Of a DNA stretch of 64,000 nucleotides, positions 27,739-36,878 are shown one piece after another. The DNA lies in NCBI GenBank assembly GCA_018970085.1, contig JAGWXD010000002.1, positions 86,980 through 150,979 on the forward strand, written 5' to 3'. Within the stretch, counting starts at the first letter, position 1; every line of letters starts with the position of its first letter. This DNA is from Cyanobacteria bacterium REEB459 (GTDB lineage: Bacteria > Cyanobacteriota > Cyanobacteriia > Phormidesmidales > Phormidesmidaceae). Under the pieces are notes generated by a model that was given only the letters and a program-made list of their open reading frames with translations, was not told where the DNA came from and searched no databases. Made by a program: the position numbers and the translations under genes.

Positions 27739-27957
27739 GGTTAAACCAATGAAAGGACAGTCAATTCACGGCCCCCTTGCCGCCCACCGTCATTATATCG
27801 CCTTAGTCTACCGGCTTAAGGCCTGATTAATCGCTCCAAGTTGGCTCTACCAGAAGGGTCTGGCTCACCTCTAAGGGGCCCGTAAGCCCCTGGTTTCCCA
27901 ACCGATGTGCTTAGACATTCATAGGTATGGTCTATGGGAAAAACTATCCGTCTCGGG

Positions 27958-28407
27958 TTATGCCCCTGGTTGACAACCAGGACGACGACCGTAAAAGCGG
28001 TACTGCCAGTAGTCCTGCAACATGCGGTCATGGTCAAAGCAAAGCGGCTGGGGCATATCCCAGGCATGAACGATAGCGATGGTTTTGGCGTCATCAGCAG
28101 CCACCGGGTCCCGATTAGCCGTAGCCAGAAAAACCACACTCAGGGTATGTTGCCGGGGGTCACGGGCTGGATCGGAATACACACCCAACTGCTCAACCAG
28201 AGTAACCACCAGCTGGGTTTCCTCCAGGGCTTCTCGCCGGGCAGCGGTTTCTACCGACTCACCGTAGTCTACAAATCCCCCGGGTAGAGCCCATCCCAGG
28301 GGCGGATGAGCGCGCTCAATCAAGACAATTGGGCGGTGGGGGCGGTGTATCAGTTCAATGATCACATCAACGGTAGGTACTGGATTACGGAAGGAAGCAA
28401 CAGCCAT
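27958..28407 (-). CDS. NUDIX hydrolase
   Basis: A 149-residue NUDIX protein. The Nudix box reads GGFVDYGESVETAARREALEE, with the metal-binding RExxEE part intact. The substrate is some nucleoside diphosphate linked to another group, but the sequence does not say which; an ADP-ribose/NADH-type or (d)NTP cleaner is possible. The C-terminal tail WQYRFYGRRPGCQPGA is basic. ATG 28407 is preferred. It is divergent from malQ with a 160-base gap and is separated from the ald start by 219 bases with no visible gene. Confidence 0.88.
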   Translation of the reverse strand: MAVASFRNPVPTVDVIIELIHRPHRPIVLIERAHPPLGWALPGGFVDYGESVETAARREALEETQLVVTLVEQLGVYSDPARDPRQHTLSVVFLATANRDPVAADDAKTIAIVHAWDMPQPLCFDHDRMLQDYWQYRFYGRRPGCQPGA

Positions 28408-28571
28408 AGTCGATTGGTTATAGCGGGTATAGGTTGATCACAATCACAGATTTAATAACTTTGCCATCGGTCTCAGGGATGATCCTTGGGCTCGGCAAAG
28501 AATCCTCTGCTAATCAAATCATCAAGCGTCCTTACCGTGCTAAAGTCAACTGGAATCGCACAGGATTGACC

Positions 28572-30107
28572 ATGCCCTTTCCCAGAGCCAGTGGCATTTT
28601 ATTACATCCCACCTCCCTGCCAAGCCCCTGGGGAATTGGTGATCTAGGACCTGCTGCCTACGCATTTGTTGACTTTCTGGCAGCCGCCGGTCAGCAACTC
28701 TGGCAAATCCTGCCACTGGGACCACCGGGCCATGGCAACTCTCCCTACATGGGCTACTCCTCCATGGCTGGTAATCCCCTGTTGATTAGCCTGGATCAAC
28801 TCTGCGATCGCGGCTGGCTAGAGCCTGAAGAACTTCAAGACCTGACCGGTCTGCCCGATCAGAGGGTAGCCTTTGACCGGGTCATTCCCCTAAAAACGGC
28901 TCTGCTAGAGCGAGCGGCTCGCCGCTTCCAGGCCAGTGCCTCTGAGGCTGACCAACAAGACTTTGCCCAGTTTTGTGCCAATTGCCACTTCTGGGTAGAG
29001 GAGTACGCCTTTTTCATGGCCCTCAAACATACCTTTGGGGGGGCTAGCTGGAGCCAGTGGGATCACCCCATTGCTCGCCGGCAGCCAAGGGTGCTGCAAG
29101 AATGGCGAGAGACCCTCAGCAGTGATATTTTCTGCCATAAGTTTCTACAGTTTGAATTTCATCGCCAGTGGCGTCACCTCAAGCAGTATGCCAACGATCG
29201 CCAGATTCAGATTATTGGTGACATCCCTATCTACGTAGCCCATGACAGCGTTGATGTCTGGGCCTTTCCAGAGAATTTTATGATTGACCCGGACACCCTG
29301 GCCCCGGCTGAAATGGCCGGGGTCCCTCCTGATTATTTCAGCGAAACCGGGCAACTCTGGGGCAACCCCATCTATAACTGGAAACAACTACAGCAGGACG
29401 GCTTTAATTGGTGGATTCAACGCCTCAAGGCTTTACTGGACTACGTGGATTTAATTCGAGTCGATCATTTTCGAGGGCTTCAAGCTTACTGGAGCGTTCC
29501 GGCTGGGGAAACGACTGCTATCCATGGTGCCTGGGTGGAGGCCCCAGGGGTAGAGCTGTTTGAAACCATTCGGCAAGAACTGGGCAGCCTACCTATTCTG
29601 GCCGAAGACCTGGGGTTAATTACCCCTGAGGTGGAGGAGCTGCGCGATCGCTTTGAGTTTCCGGGCATGAAGATTCTCCACTTTGCCTTTGGTTCCGACA
29701 GCGCTAACCCCTACCTACCCATTAACTACGATCGCAATAGCGTGGTTTACACCGGCACCCACGACAACAATACGACCCTGGGCTGGTTTGACCAGCTCTC
29801 TGACCATGAAAAAGAGCGCCTACTGCTTTACGTGGGCTGCTTTGCTCCAGAGGGTATTCACTGGACAATGATTCGCCTAGCGTTGATGTCCATCGCCAAC
29901 CAGGCTATTATTCCCCTCCAGGATTTGCTGGGCTGTGGCAGTGACAGCCGGATGAATAGTCCGGGGCTGTCAGAGGGCAACTGGGAGTGGCGCTACCCCA
30001 AGCAGTCCCTGGGCCCAGAGCTAGCCCAACAACTGCGAGCCTTAACCGAGCTATCTAATCGGGCAGCCCGGCCCCAAGAACCTCTGAACTGGGAAGAGGG
30101 AGGCTAA
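28572..30107 (+). CDS. malQ: 4-alpha-glucanotransferase
   Basis: Amylomaltase (GH77) moves alpha-1,4-glucan segments between chains and serves glycogen turnover. 511 residues from ATG 28572, where the family begins (FPRASGILLHPTSLPSPWGI). The GH77 active site is visible: the nucleophile Asp in LIRVDHFRGLQAYW, the acid/base Glu in ILAEDLG, and the third acid in YTGTHDNNTTLGW. The sugar-binding 250s-type loop lies between. The frame is open 46 codons further upstream without family similarity, so that part is not counted. It converges with recA, their stops being only 6 bases apart. Confidence 0.96.
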   Translation: MPFPRASGILLHPTSLPSPWGIGDLGPAAYAFVDFLAAAGQQLWQILPLGPPGHGNSPYMGYSSMAGNPLLISLDQLCDRGWLEPEELQDLTGLPDQRVAFDRVIPLKTALLERAARRFQASASEADQQDFAQFCANCHFWVEEYAFFMALKHTFGGASWSQWDHPIARRQPRVLQEWRETLSSDIFCHKFLQFEFHRQWRHLKQYANDRQIQIIGDIPIYVAHDSVDVWAFPENFMIDPDTLAPAEMAGVPPDYFSETGQLWGNPIYNWKQLQQDGFNWWIQRLKALLDYVDLIRVDHFRGLQAYWSVPAGETTAIHGAWVEAPGVELFETIRQELGSLPILAEDLGLITPEVEELRDRFEFPGMKILHFAFGSDSANPYLPINYDRNSVVYTGTHDNNTTLGWFDQLSDHEKERLLLYVGCFAPEGIHWTMIRLALMSIANQAIIPLQDLLGCGSDSRMNSPGLSEGNWEWRYPKQSLGPELAQQLRALTELSNRAARPQEPLNWEEGG

Positions 30108-30113
30108 CCCGGA

Positions 30114-31172
30114 TTAAAGCATATCCTCCTCCAGGTCGTCTTCGCCGGCTTCTACGGTGACGGGAGCACCGTTAATAGCCAGTTTTTCCCGCACCTGGGC
30201 CTCAACTCTGGCGGCAAAGGTAGGGTCTTCCTGCAACCGCACCACGGTGTTGTCCCGGCCCTGGGCAACATTCTCGCCATCGTAGCTATACCAAGCCCCC
30301 TTACGGACAATCACCCCGGTTTGTTCGGCCAGGTCTACCAAACAGCCCAGGGTAGAGATGCCCTGCCCAAAGAGAATATCAAACTCCGCAATGCGGAAGG
30401 GCGGAGCCACTTTATTTTTGGCCACCTTCACCTTAGCCCTAATACCGTATTCCTCTGTACCCTTCTTCAAGGTTTGAATCCGACGAATATCCAGACGAAC
30501 AGAGGCATAAAACTTAAGGGCGTTACCCCCGGTGGTGGTTTCTGGGTTACCGTAGGAAACCCCAATTTTTTGCCGCAGCTGATTCAAAAAAATCACTGTA
30601 CATTGAGACTTACCAATGCTGCCAGTAATTTTGCGTAGGGCCTGACTCATCAGACGAGCCTGTAAGCCGACGTGGGCATCCCCCATCTCGCCTTCAATTT
30701 CTGCCCGGGGTACCAGGGCGGCTACAGAGTCAATCACCACCACATCAATAGCGGAGGACCGCACGAGCTGATCTACCACCTCTAGCCCCATTTCCCCAGT
30801 ATCGGGCTGGGACACCAGTAACTCGTCGATATTCACCCCTAGAGCCTTAGCATAAACCGGATCGAGAGCGTGTTCAGCATCCACAAAGGCGGCTACTCCG
30901 CCAGCTTTTTGCACCTCAGCAACGGCGTGGAGGGCAACGGTGGTTTTACCCGAGCTTTCCGGACCGTAGATTTCAATCACCCGCCCCTTAGGCAGCCCAC
31001 CCCCCAGGGCCAGATCGAGGGTCAGAGCACCGGTGGGAATGGTTTCCACCTGCATGCGACTAGCTTCTCCCAGCCGCATAATAGAGCCTTTACCAAAGTT
31101 GCGCTCAATCTGGTTGAGGACCAGGGAAAGTGCTTTCTGCTTTTCGGAAACGTCGTTATTTTTAGAAGCCAT
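30114..31172 (-). CDS. recA: Recombinase RecA
   Basis: Strand-exchange protein of homologous recombination and co-protease for LexA. 352 residues. Walker A is [14 protein letters not shown] (around residue 70), Walker B is [14 protein letters not shown], and the DNA-binding loops follow ([20 protein letters not shown] and [20 protein letters not shown]). The acidic C-terminal tail ([13 protein letters not shown]) is a regulatory feature. ATG 31172 fits the family start. The 245 bases upstream to the divergent small gene contain the promoter; I could not confirm a LexA box by eye. Confidence 0.98.
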   Translation of the reverse strand: MASKNNDVSEKQKALSLVLNQIERNFGKGSIMRLGEASRMQVETIPTGALTLDLALGGGLPKGRVIEIYGPESSGKTTVALHAVAEVQKAGGVAAFVDAEHALDPVYAKALGVNIDELLVSQPDTGEMGLEVVDQLVRSSAIDVVVIDSVAALVPRAEIEGEMGDAHVGLQARLMSQALRKITGSIGKSQCTVIFLNQLRQKIGVSYGNPETTTGGNALKFYASVRLDIRRIQTLKKGTEEYGIRAKVKVAKNKVAPPFRIAEFDILFGQGISTLGCLVDLAEQTGVIVRKGAWYSYDGENVAQGRDNTVVRLQEDPTFAARVEAQVREKLAINGAPVTVEAGEDDLEEDML

Positions 31173-31417
31173 GGTTACCTGGAACTGGGAGAAATGGGTA
31201 AGTGGGTGGTTATGTTATAACCCCGACCAAGGGCCTCAGGCCTGGCCTGGGGGGTCACCCGGGGCTACGGCTATAGTAAGCCCTAGGTCAAGCCAAAAGT
31301 GTAAACTGCCCCGGGCCAAACCGCCACTTTACTGACCGGCCCTAAAGGTCTTGCCTTTGCCTACCCAATATAGTACTCTTGAACCATTCAGGCAACCCCC
31401 AGTTTTGCAGGAGGACC

Positions 31418-31645
31418 ATGGTGATGCTTGCCCGCTCCTTAGTTCATGTTTCTGTCTTTCCCGGTTGGATAGCCGGGGTCACCTATCGTCGGGGAGAAGG
31501 CTACCGCTGCTGGGTGATTAATCCAGACTTTGCGGTTCTCAACGACGGTGAGGTTTACCCCAGCAGCCAGGCGGCGATCGCGGCGGGTCGTTTATTTATT
31601 TACCATTCCCTGGAGGTAGAAGCAGACCGGGGTCAGCGGAGTTAA
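31418..31645 (+). CDS. Small protein of unknown function, 75 aa
   Basis: Starts at ATG 31418, with a strong ribosome site (CAGGAGG) 4 bases upstream; this is the main reason to believe it, and the frame open to a TTG at 31379 is ignored. The sequence RSLVHVSVFPGWIAGVTYRR then GEGYRCWVINPDFAVLNDGE looks like a compact beta-rich soluble fold. There is no signal peptide or membrane segment. Family not recognised. It is divergent from recA and convergent with the 2TM-domain gene. Confidence 0.6.
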   Translation: MVMLARSLVHVSVFPGWIAGVTYRRGEGYRCWVINPDFAVLNDGEVYPSSQAAIAAGRLFIYHSLEVEADRGQRS

Positions 31646-31713
31646 GGCAACCGACAACAGCAGGGCGGTAAAGACTGAAACCGCCCGTCAACACTACCCG
31701 TCAATATTATCCA

Positions 31714-32220
31714 TCAGCCGCTGAACAGCCGCTGAACAGCACCGTTAAAAGACCGACCCAGGCGTTGTCGCCACTGCCATCGGCGAAATTCTCGATTATA
31801 GCTGTACTCATTAGGCCGATAAATGCGCCAGCCGTCCCAGGTGAGCTTTAAAGCCCAGGGACCAACCACCAGATAAATCAACCAGGTCAGGTAACCGCCT
31901 GTGAGTCCATTAAAGATGGTTAAAAAGCTGGCAAAAATCAAGCCTTGAGCTAATCCATGGTGAAATCGCTGCCGACGGTCTCGATCAAACGCGCTGCGAT
32001 TGGCCAGGTCATGTTTTTGTACCTGCCAGTCCTGCTCTGCCGCCGCCAGGGTAGCCGCAGTAATGCCTAACTCCTCAGCCACCTCTAGCAGCTGATCCCG
32101 AGACAGTTCGCCAGAGTCACTTTGGCGAGCTATGGCGATCTGTAAAATCTGTTGCACATCAGCCGCTGCGTAAAGAAGCTCTCGACCCTCGCCATAGAGC
32201 TCGGGGACCCCCTCAGCCAT
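31714..32220 (-). CDS. 2TM-domain membrane protein
   Basis: A 168-residue protein. The first 80 residues are soluble and helical (SRDQLLEVAEELGITAATLA looks like a short helix-turn motif used by such proteins). Two membrane helices separated by a short loop follow (LIFASFLTIFNGLTGGYLTW and LIYLVVGPWALKLTWDG), the pattern of the Pfam 2TM family. The basic C-terminus (NREFRRWQWRQRLGRSF) should face the cytoplasm. In other bacteria 2TM domains are often fused to or next to sensor regulators, but no such gene is adjacent here. ATG at 32220; role unknown. Confidence 0.7.
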   Translation of the reverse strand: MAEGVPELYGEGRELLYAAADVQQILQIAIARQSDSGELSRDQLLEVAEELGITAATLAAAEQDWQVQKHDLANRSAFDRDRRQRFHHGLAQGLIFASFLTIFNGLTGGYLTWLIYLVVGPWALKLTWDGWRIYRPNEYSYNREFRRWQWRQRLGRSFNGAVQRLFSG

Positions 32221-32431
32221 GGTTCTATCCTTCTATGCCCACTACCACTTATTTTATAGAGAAAATTTAGCCCCCCGTGGACATGGTCCAGGTACGGAAA
32301 TCCCCATGATCAGGTAGCCCCCGACCCTGAGCTGGGTCCGGAGGTGAATGGGGGAGAGACCAAATAGCCGAATTTGCAAAAATTGGGTATCCTCAGCTAG
32401 GACATCGATACTAACTTGCAAAGGGTGTACT

Positions 32432-32824
32432 ATGGCTCAATTGATTCCTATCGTCCTGGAAGACGGCACCGAGATCTACATCGAGGCAACAGAAAATGTC
32501 GGACCGGCCACAGCTACCCTGAGCCGGGATGGCGGGGGTGAAACTACCCGTACGACCAAAGGGCTGGGTTGGGACACCACCCAGCCAGGGATGGCTGGGG
32601 CTTCTCCCCGGGGTCTTCAGGGTATGGAGGGCACGATTCGGGCTTATACCCGCTACACCCTGAATGCCTTTAAAGATATGACCGTTGCCCATGTGGACAA
32701 GGTAACTCTGGAGTTTGGCCTCAAAGTCAGCGGCGAAGCTGGCATTCCCTACGTTACTAAGGGTACAGCGGAGAGTAATCTAAAAATCACCGTCGAGTGT
32801 TCCTTTGATCGAAAACCCGATTAG
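32432..32824 (+). CDS. Trypco1 (CU044_2847 family) domain protein
   Basis: A 130-residue protein made of one Trypsin-co-occurring domain 1. The motif LIPIVLEDGTEIYIEATE at the start and VTLEFGLKVSGEAGIPYVT near the end are the family signature: a beta strand with an acidic loop, then LEFGLKxSxEAG, then a strand around SNLKITVEC. Between them a Gly/Thr-rich, likely flexible segment is longer than usual. Trypco domains are known from predicted bacterial conflict systems, where they sit beside trypsin-like proteases, NTPases or TIR proteins. Here no such gene is adjacent. ATG 32432 chosen; no role can be assigned. Confidence 0.8.
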   Translation: MAQLIPIVLEDGTEIYIEATENVGPATATLSRDGGGETTRTTKGLGWDTTQPGMAGASPRGLQGMEGTIRAYTRYTLNAFKDMTVAHVDKVTLEFGLKVSGEAGIPYVTKGTAESNLKITVECSFDRKPD

Positions 32825-32881
32825 GGGCCAACCTAGGTGCCAGGCAAACTCGACTCAAGGGGGGGTGTCCCAGTCACCAAG

Positions 32882-32917
32882 AGTAGGTATTCAGGTAAAA
32901 GGGCCTGAATACCTGCT
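32882..32917. terminator. Hairpin between the Trypco1 and RRM genes
   Basis: AGTAGGTATTCAGG (32882-32895) pairs with CCTGAATACCTGCT (32904-32917) around an 8-base loop, with one G-T wobble. It lies between two convergent genes, 57 and 21 bases from their stops, so it may terminate both. Confidence 0.7.
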
Positions 32918-32938
32918 TGATCTGGCGATTAACTTGAG

Positions 32939-33238
32939 CTAAAAGCTACTGCGGCGGTACTGGCCATTGCCATTACCAGGGCCTGACTGGCTATGATCAC
33001 GGGGTAGAGCCTTATTCACCTTCATTTCACGACCCATCCACTCAGCTCCATCCAAAGCCTCAATAACCTTATCTTCCTGCCCCTCAGCGGCCATATCGAC
33101 AAAGGCAAAGCCACGAGGTTTGCCAGTTTCTCGGTTCATGGGCAAGCTCACTCGCTTAACAGCGCCGTATTCGTTAAAGACCTGCTCTAGGTCTTCGCGG
33201 GTGACATTGTAGGACAAATTACCAACATAAATAGACAT
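32939..33238 (-). CDS. RNA-binding protein, RRM type
   Basis: A 99-residue single RRM protein of the cyanobacterial Rbp family, often cold- or salt-induced. RNP2 is SIYVGNLSYNV at the N-terminus and RNP1 is GKPRGFAFVDM (residues about 42-52). The C-terminal tail is short and rich in Gly, Asn, Arg (SGPGNGNGQYRRSSF), typical of the glycine-rich Rbp subgroup. These bind mRNA and affect stability or membrane-associated translation of photosynthetic transcripts. ATG 33238. The 5' leader to the upstream ccmK gene is 186 bases, long enough for a cold-responsive untranslated region, but no defined element was recognised. Confidence 0.92.
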   Translation of the reverse strand: MSIYVGNLSYNVTREDLEQVFNEYGAVKRVSLPMNRETGKPRGFAFVDMAAEGQEDKVIEALDGAEWMGREMKVNKALPRDHSQSGPGNGNGQYRRSSF

Positions 33239-33424
33239 AGGATTCTCTCCTAAAACAGCATGTACAGCGCATAGACGGAGATGAACCTATGTCGGAAATC
33301 GAAATGAAATGCAACAAACGTAATCTACCGAAAGCTGAACTATCTTTAATCCTAGCATCTGCAAGCACGGTTAATCAGCACTGCTAGATCCTGGGGACGG
33401 GTCTTAGCCAAACCCGCAATCAGC

Positions 33425-33763
33425 TTAGCGCCCTGGTAAAATTGGCTGCTCTACAGCTTGGCGGAAGATTTCTACCTCTTCGCTAAAGTCGATGGGGAGA
33501 ACAGCCACGACGTTTTCATGGGGGCGGGGAATAATCACCCAGGTTTCCAGAATGCCTCCGGGGGTATTTTCTGCCGCCTCTACCCCAGCTGCCATGGCGG
33601 CCTTGACCTCAGACACATCTCCTCGAATATTCACCACAAAGCGGGCGCTACCAGCTCGAATATAGCCAATCAGGGTAACCCGTCCTGCCTTTACCATCGC
33701 ATCGGCAGCGGCCAATACGGGGGGAAAGCCCCTGGTTTCAAGAGATCCAACTGCCTGTGGCAT
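33425..33763 (-). CDS. ccmK: Carboxysome shell protein, CcmK4-like BMC domain
   Basis: A 112-residue bacterial-microcompartment hexamer protein for the beta-carboxysome shell. It begins PQAVGSLETRGFPPVLAAAD, carries the pore region YIRAGSARFVVNIRGDV, and ends with VIIPRPHENVVAVLPIDFSE. These blocks match CcmK4 better than CcmK1/K2 or CcmK3. The last 15 residues form a short variable tail. In many cyanobacteria ccmK3 and ccmK4 are a pair; here only one is present, with the upstream neighbour an SDR gene and the downstream one the RRM gene. ATG 33763. Subfamily is inferred from remembered sequences, and ccmK4 versus another minor paralogue is moderately sure. Confidence 0.88.
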   Translation of the reverse strand: MPQAVGSLETRGFPPVLAAADAMVKAGRVTLIGYIRAGSARFVVNIRGDVSEVKAAMAAGVEAAENTPGGILETWVIIPRPHENVVAVLPIDFSEEVEIFRQAVEQPILPGR

Positions 33764-33903
33764 TACTGCTCTCCTCAGAAAATCCTGTACGTTGAAAAGC
33801 CACTCTATATTGTAGGGGGCGGCGGTATGAATGGGAAATAGAAGATTCTACAAGAATTCTGAAGTTTTTCTAGAGCCCAGGGCCATCGCTATGCTGAGCC
33901 TGC

Positions 33904-34671
33904 CTACCAGGGTAGGGGTTGACCATCCCAATTCAAGAAACTGCCGCTATCTTCAGGGTTGAGGCCATCGATAACCGCCATTAACTGAGCAACGGTGCGA
34001 GTGACAGGAAATAGTTTATCCCTGGGTACACCCCGCTGAAAGGGTAGGGAAAGGGAGGTATCGGTAGTACCGGGATGGAGTAATGCCAGGATGGTTTGGG
34101 GACTTTTGCGGCCGTATTCGAGGGCGGCGGTTTTAATCAGCATATTCAAGGCCGCCTTGGAGGCTCGATAGCCGTACCATCCGCCTAGGTGATTATCGCC
34201 AATGCTGCCTACCTTGGCGGAAATCACCCCGTAGACACTGGGCTGGTGATGTTTTAACACTGGCAGTAGATACCTGGCTAGCAGAATACTCCCCGCGGCG
34301 TTTACCTGAAAGTACCTCAGTAGGTTCTCTGGCTGAATTTGCAGCAGGCTCTTTTCTGGCTGTAACTGACTATCGTGGAGTAGACCAACGGCATAAACAG
34401 CCAGATGCAGGCGCGGTGTCTGGCTTTGCAGATGGGCGATCGCATCGGCGACGGTAGCTTCGTCGGTGACATCTAAGGGCAATAGCTTCAGTTTTGTATG
34501 GCCCTGGGCCAGAGCCAGTAACTCCCCGGCCCGGCTGAGATCACGATAGGTGGCGTAAACCTGATCGAAGCGGGGATCGGCCAGCCAGTGGCGCACAAAC
34601 CCCAGGCCAATGCCCCGCCCGGCTCCCACCACCAGGGCTGATGCCTGTTCTAAGGAATCGCCAAAACCCAT
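33904..34671 (-). CDS. Short-chain dehydrogenase/reductase (C-factor-like)
   Basis: A 255-residue SDR. The nucleotide motif is ALVVGAGRGIGLGFVRHWLA and the catalytic Tyr-x-x-x-Lys is YGYRASKAALNML, with the Ser in AKVGSIGDNHLGG. It resembles the C-factor (CsgA-like) group of SDRs, which usually act on small carbonyl substrates; the natural substrate is unknown. ATG 34671 is chosen over a TTG eight codons upstream because AAGG lies 9 bases before it. The alpha/beta hydrolase gene is 31 bases upstream on the same strand, so the two likely form an operon. Confidence 0.85.
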   Translation of the reverse strand: MGFGDSLEQASALVVGAGRGIGLGFVRHWLADPRFDQVYATYRDLSRAGELLALAQGHTKLKLLPLDVTDEATVADAIAHLQSQTPRLHLAVYAVGLLHDSQLQPEKSLLQIQPENLLRYFQVNAAGSILLARYLLPVLKHHQPSVYGVISAKVGSIGDNHLGGWYGYRASKAALNMLIKTAALEYGRKSPQTILALLHPGTTDTSLSLPFQRGVPRDKLFPVTRTVAQLMAVIDGLNPEDSGSFLNWDGQPLPW

Positions 34672-34702
34672 GGTAAATGACCTTGAGAAGAACAACGAAA
34701 GC

Positions 34703-35581
34703 CTAGTGGACCAGTTTTAGAATCGTTTCAGAGACCTTTTGGGGCTGCTCTAGCATCGCCATATGGCCACAGTTAGCCAGTTCAATCACCGGACCCAGGG
34801 TAGAGCTGGTAGTGGGCAAATAGGCGGCTAGATGTTTAACAAACTTGGGGTCCATAATGGCATCCTGGCAACCGGCGAGAAAGTAGGTGGGCTGGCTAAG
34901 GCTGGAAACCAACCGGGGTAATAAATGCACCTCGGCTTCAGTGGTGGACTCCAGCAATGCCCCTAGGGCCGCTTGGGGATCAGCCTCGACCAAATCTTGC
35001 AAGCGCCTGTAGCCCCAGCGATAGCCCAGGGGTTTAACCACCATGGCCCGGCTCAATAGCAGGGGCAAAAGAGGTAAATACTTGAGCCAAGGCGATCGCC
35101 AGCGGATAATCTGCTGACCGACCTGGCGAAACTGTTGAAAGTCCTTCTCGATATAAATACCTCCCCCCGCATTCAGACAGATCACTCCCTTCACCAGTTC
35201 CGGAAAACAATAGGCCGTCCACAGGGCAATACTCCCTCCTAGAGAATGACCCACCAGCCAGACCGAATCCAACTGGAGCTGATGCAATAACTCTCCTAAA
35301 TCGCGGGCGTAGGTAGCCAGGCTATAGGCAGACGGAGAAGACTGAAGTCGGGCGGCAGCAGCAGGAAGGCCCGGTATAAACTGATCTAAGGCAAAACGAG
35401 ACTGACCAAATCCGCGCAAATCATAGGTTAAACAGGTATGGTCTTGACCCAGGCGGCTAAGGATAGGCTGCCAGTATTTGTGGCTTAACAACCAACCATG
35501 GATAAACACCAGGGGCAGACCAGCACCCGCCCTAGTCAATTCATAATAGTGGGGAACCCCAAACACTGTTGTTATCGCCAT
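34703..35581 (-). CDS. Alpha/beta-fold hydrolase
   Basis: A 292-residue alpha/beta hydrolase. It has LPLVFIHGWLLSHKYW (oxyanion region), the nucleophile elbow VGHSLGGSIALW with Ser, the acid in FLAGCQDAIMDP and the His in IELANCGHMAMLEQ, thus a complete triad. The family covers esterases, lipases and haloperoxidase-like enzymes; substrate unknown. The middle segment (LKYLPLLPLLLSRAMVVKPL) is a hydrophobic cap. It lies just upstream of the SDR gene. ATG 35581. Confidence 0.85.
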   Translation of the reverse strand: MAITTVFGVPHYYELTRAGAGLPLVFIHGWLLSHKYWQPILSRLGQDHTCLTYDLRGFGQSRFALDQFIPGLPAAAARLQSSPSAYSLATYARDLGELLHQLQLDSVWLVGHSLGGSIALWTAYCFPELVKGVICLNAGGGIYIEKDFQQFRQVGQQIIRWRSPWLKYLPLLPLLLSRAMVVKPLGYRWGYRRLQDLVEADPQAALGALLESTTEAEVHLLPRLVSSLSQPTYFLAGCQDAIMDPKFVKHLAAYLPTTSSTLGPVIELANCGHMAMLEQPQKVSETILKLVH

Positions 35582-35908
35582 ACTAGTGATCCTACCCTAA
35601 CTCTATGGAGTCATGGGAAGTTGACCTGGCAAGTTTCTTTAAACCCTGGAACCAGAGCATGGCAGCCCACCGGACAAGGGCGGTGGTAAAGGCAACCCCC
35701 GTCTGCAGCCGATGCGATCATCGAGGTCTAGATCACAATCAAGCGGTACCGGAGTTTGGGGTACCGAACAAGGACTTAGCGCGGATCTCTCGTGCTAAGC
35801 TAGAAAAGTTGTCAAAATCGCACATCCGGAATTTCGGGTCTGCCAGAGCCGATTGAGGCCTGGTAGCACATCTGGATGGTGGATAAACCCGAGAGGAGAC
35901 TATTATCA
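35582..35908. other. Intergenic leader upstream of rpsB
   Basis: 327 bases between the divergent alpha/beta hydrolase and rpsB. It must contain the ribosomal-protein promoter and a leader. A small inverted repeat CGGTACC...GGTACCG occurs near 35740-35765, and GAGAGGAG precedes the rpsB ATG. No separate gene was seen. Confidence 0.5.
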
Positions 35909-36694
35909 ATGGCAGTTATTACCCTACCTGAATTACTGGAATCTGGGGTTCACTTCGGTCACCAAACCCGGCGCTGGAATCCCAAGATGGAACCTTACAT
36001 CTTTACCTCCCGCAACGGCGTTCATATTATCGATCTGGTGCAAACCGCCCAACTGGTGGAGCAGGCTTACGCCTTTACCCGGTCGGCAGCGGAACAAGGA
36101 CAGCGATTTTTATTCATCGGTACCAAACGGCAAGCCGCTGGCATCGTCGCTCAGGAAGCCAGTCGATGCGGCTCCCACTATGTTAACCAGCGCTGGCTAG
36201 GGGGGATGCTGACCAACTGGACTACGATTAAATCTCGGGCCGATCGCCTCAAAGAACTGGAGCGGATGGAGCAAACCGGAGCGATCGACCTGCGACCCAA
36301 GAAAGAAGCGGCGGTGTTCCGCCGGGAATTAGAAAAATTGCAAAAATACCTGGGCGGTATTAAAACCATGCGACGGGTGCCAGACGTGGCCATCATCGTA
36401 GATATCAAGCGAGAATATAATGCGGTTTCTGAGTGCCATAAGTTGGGTATTCCCATTATTTCTCTGCTGGACACCAACTGTGACCCAGACCTGGTGGATG
36501 TGCCCATTCCTGGTAATGACGATGCCATTCGCTCGATTAAACTAATTTTGGGCAAATTAGCCGATGCCATTTATGAAGGCTCCCATGGTGGCCAGGCTAG
36601 GGGCAACGAGGACTACGAAGACTACGAGGGAGCCGAGGACGATGATTACGGCTACGATATTCCGGCTGCCGATGAAGACGAGGAAGATAATTAG
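35909..36694 (+). CDS. rpsB: 30S ribosomal protein S2
   Basis: Ribosomal protein S2 of the small subunit, needed for translation initiation. 261 residues from ATG 35909 ([20 protein letters not shown]). Core blocks [50 protein letters not shown] and the C-terminal [20 protein letters not shown] are typical. After about residue 230 comes an acidic tail full of D and E ([20 protein letters not shown]), an extension seen in some cyanobacterial and plastid forms. tsf follows in the same direction after 184 bases, the usual rpsB-tsf pair. Confidence 0.98.
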   Translation: MAVITLPELLESGVHFGHQTRRWNPKMEPYIFTSRNGVHIIDLVQTAQLVEQAYAFTRSAAEQGQRFLFIGTKRQAAGIVAQEASRCGSHYVNQRWLGGMLTNWTTIKSRADRLKELERMEQTGAIDLRPKKEAAVFRRELEKLQKYLGGIKTMRRVPDVAIIVDIKREYNAVSECHKLGIPIISLLDTNCDPDLVDVPIPGNDDAIRSIKLILGKLADAIYEGSHGGQARGNEDYEDYEGAEDDDYGYDIPAADEDEEDN

Positions 36695-36878
36695 GGCCAG
36701 GTCAGGCTTGATCCCATCAGGGGGTCGGTGCCTATCGCCAGGTCTTGAAAATTTCTCAATATATGGCAAATTTTAGAGGGGCGATGGTCGGAGGTTGCCC
36801 CCTATCTGTCCGTGGCCAATCAATGTCTTTACCTTGACCGTGTTCATACTGACCATAGTGCGTTAGGAGCTTATTACC

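Noticed and set aside
31173..31417. LexA (SOS) box upstream of recA
   Set aside because: No convincing LexA-type palindrome was identified by eye in this gap.
33289..33387. 32-codon plus-strand frame in the leader of the RRM gene
   Set aside because: No recognisable family; chance frames of this size are common.
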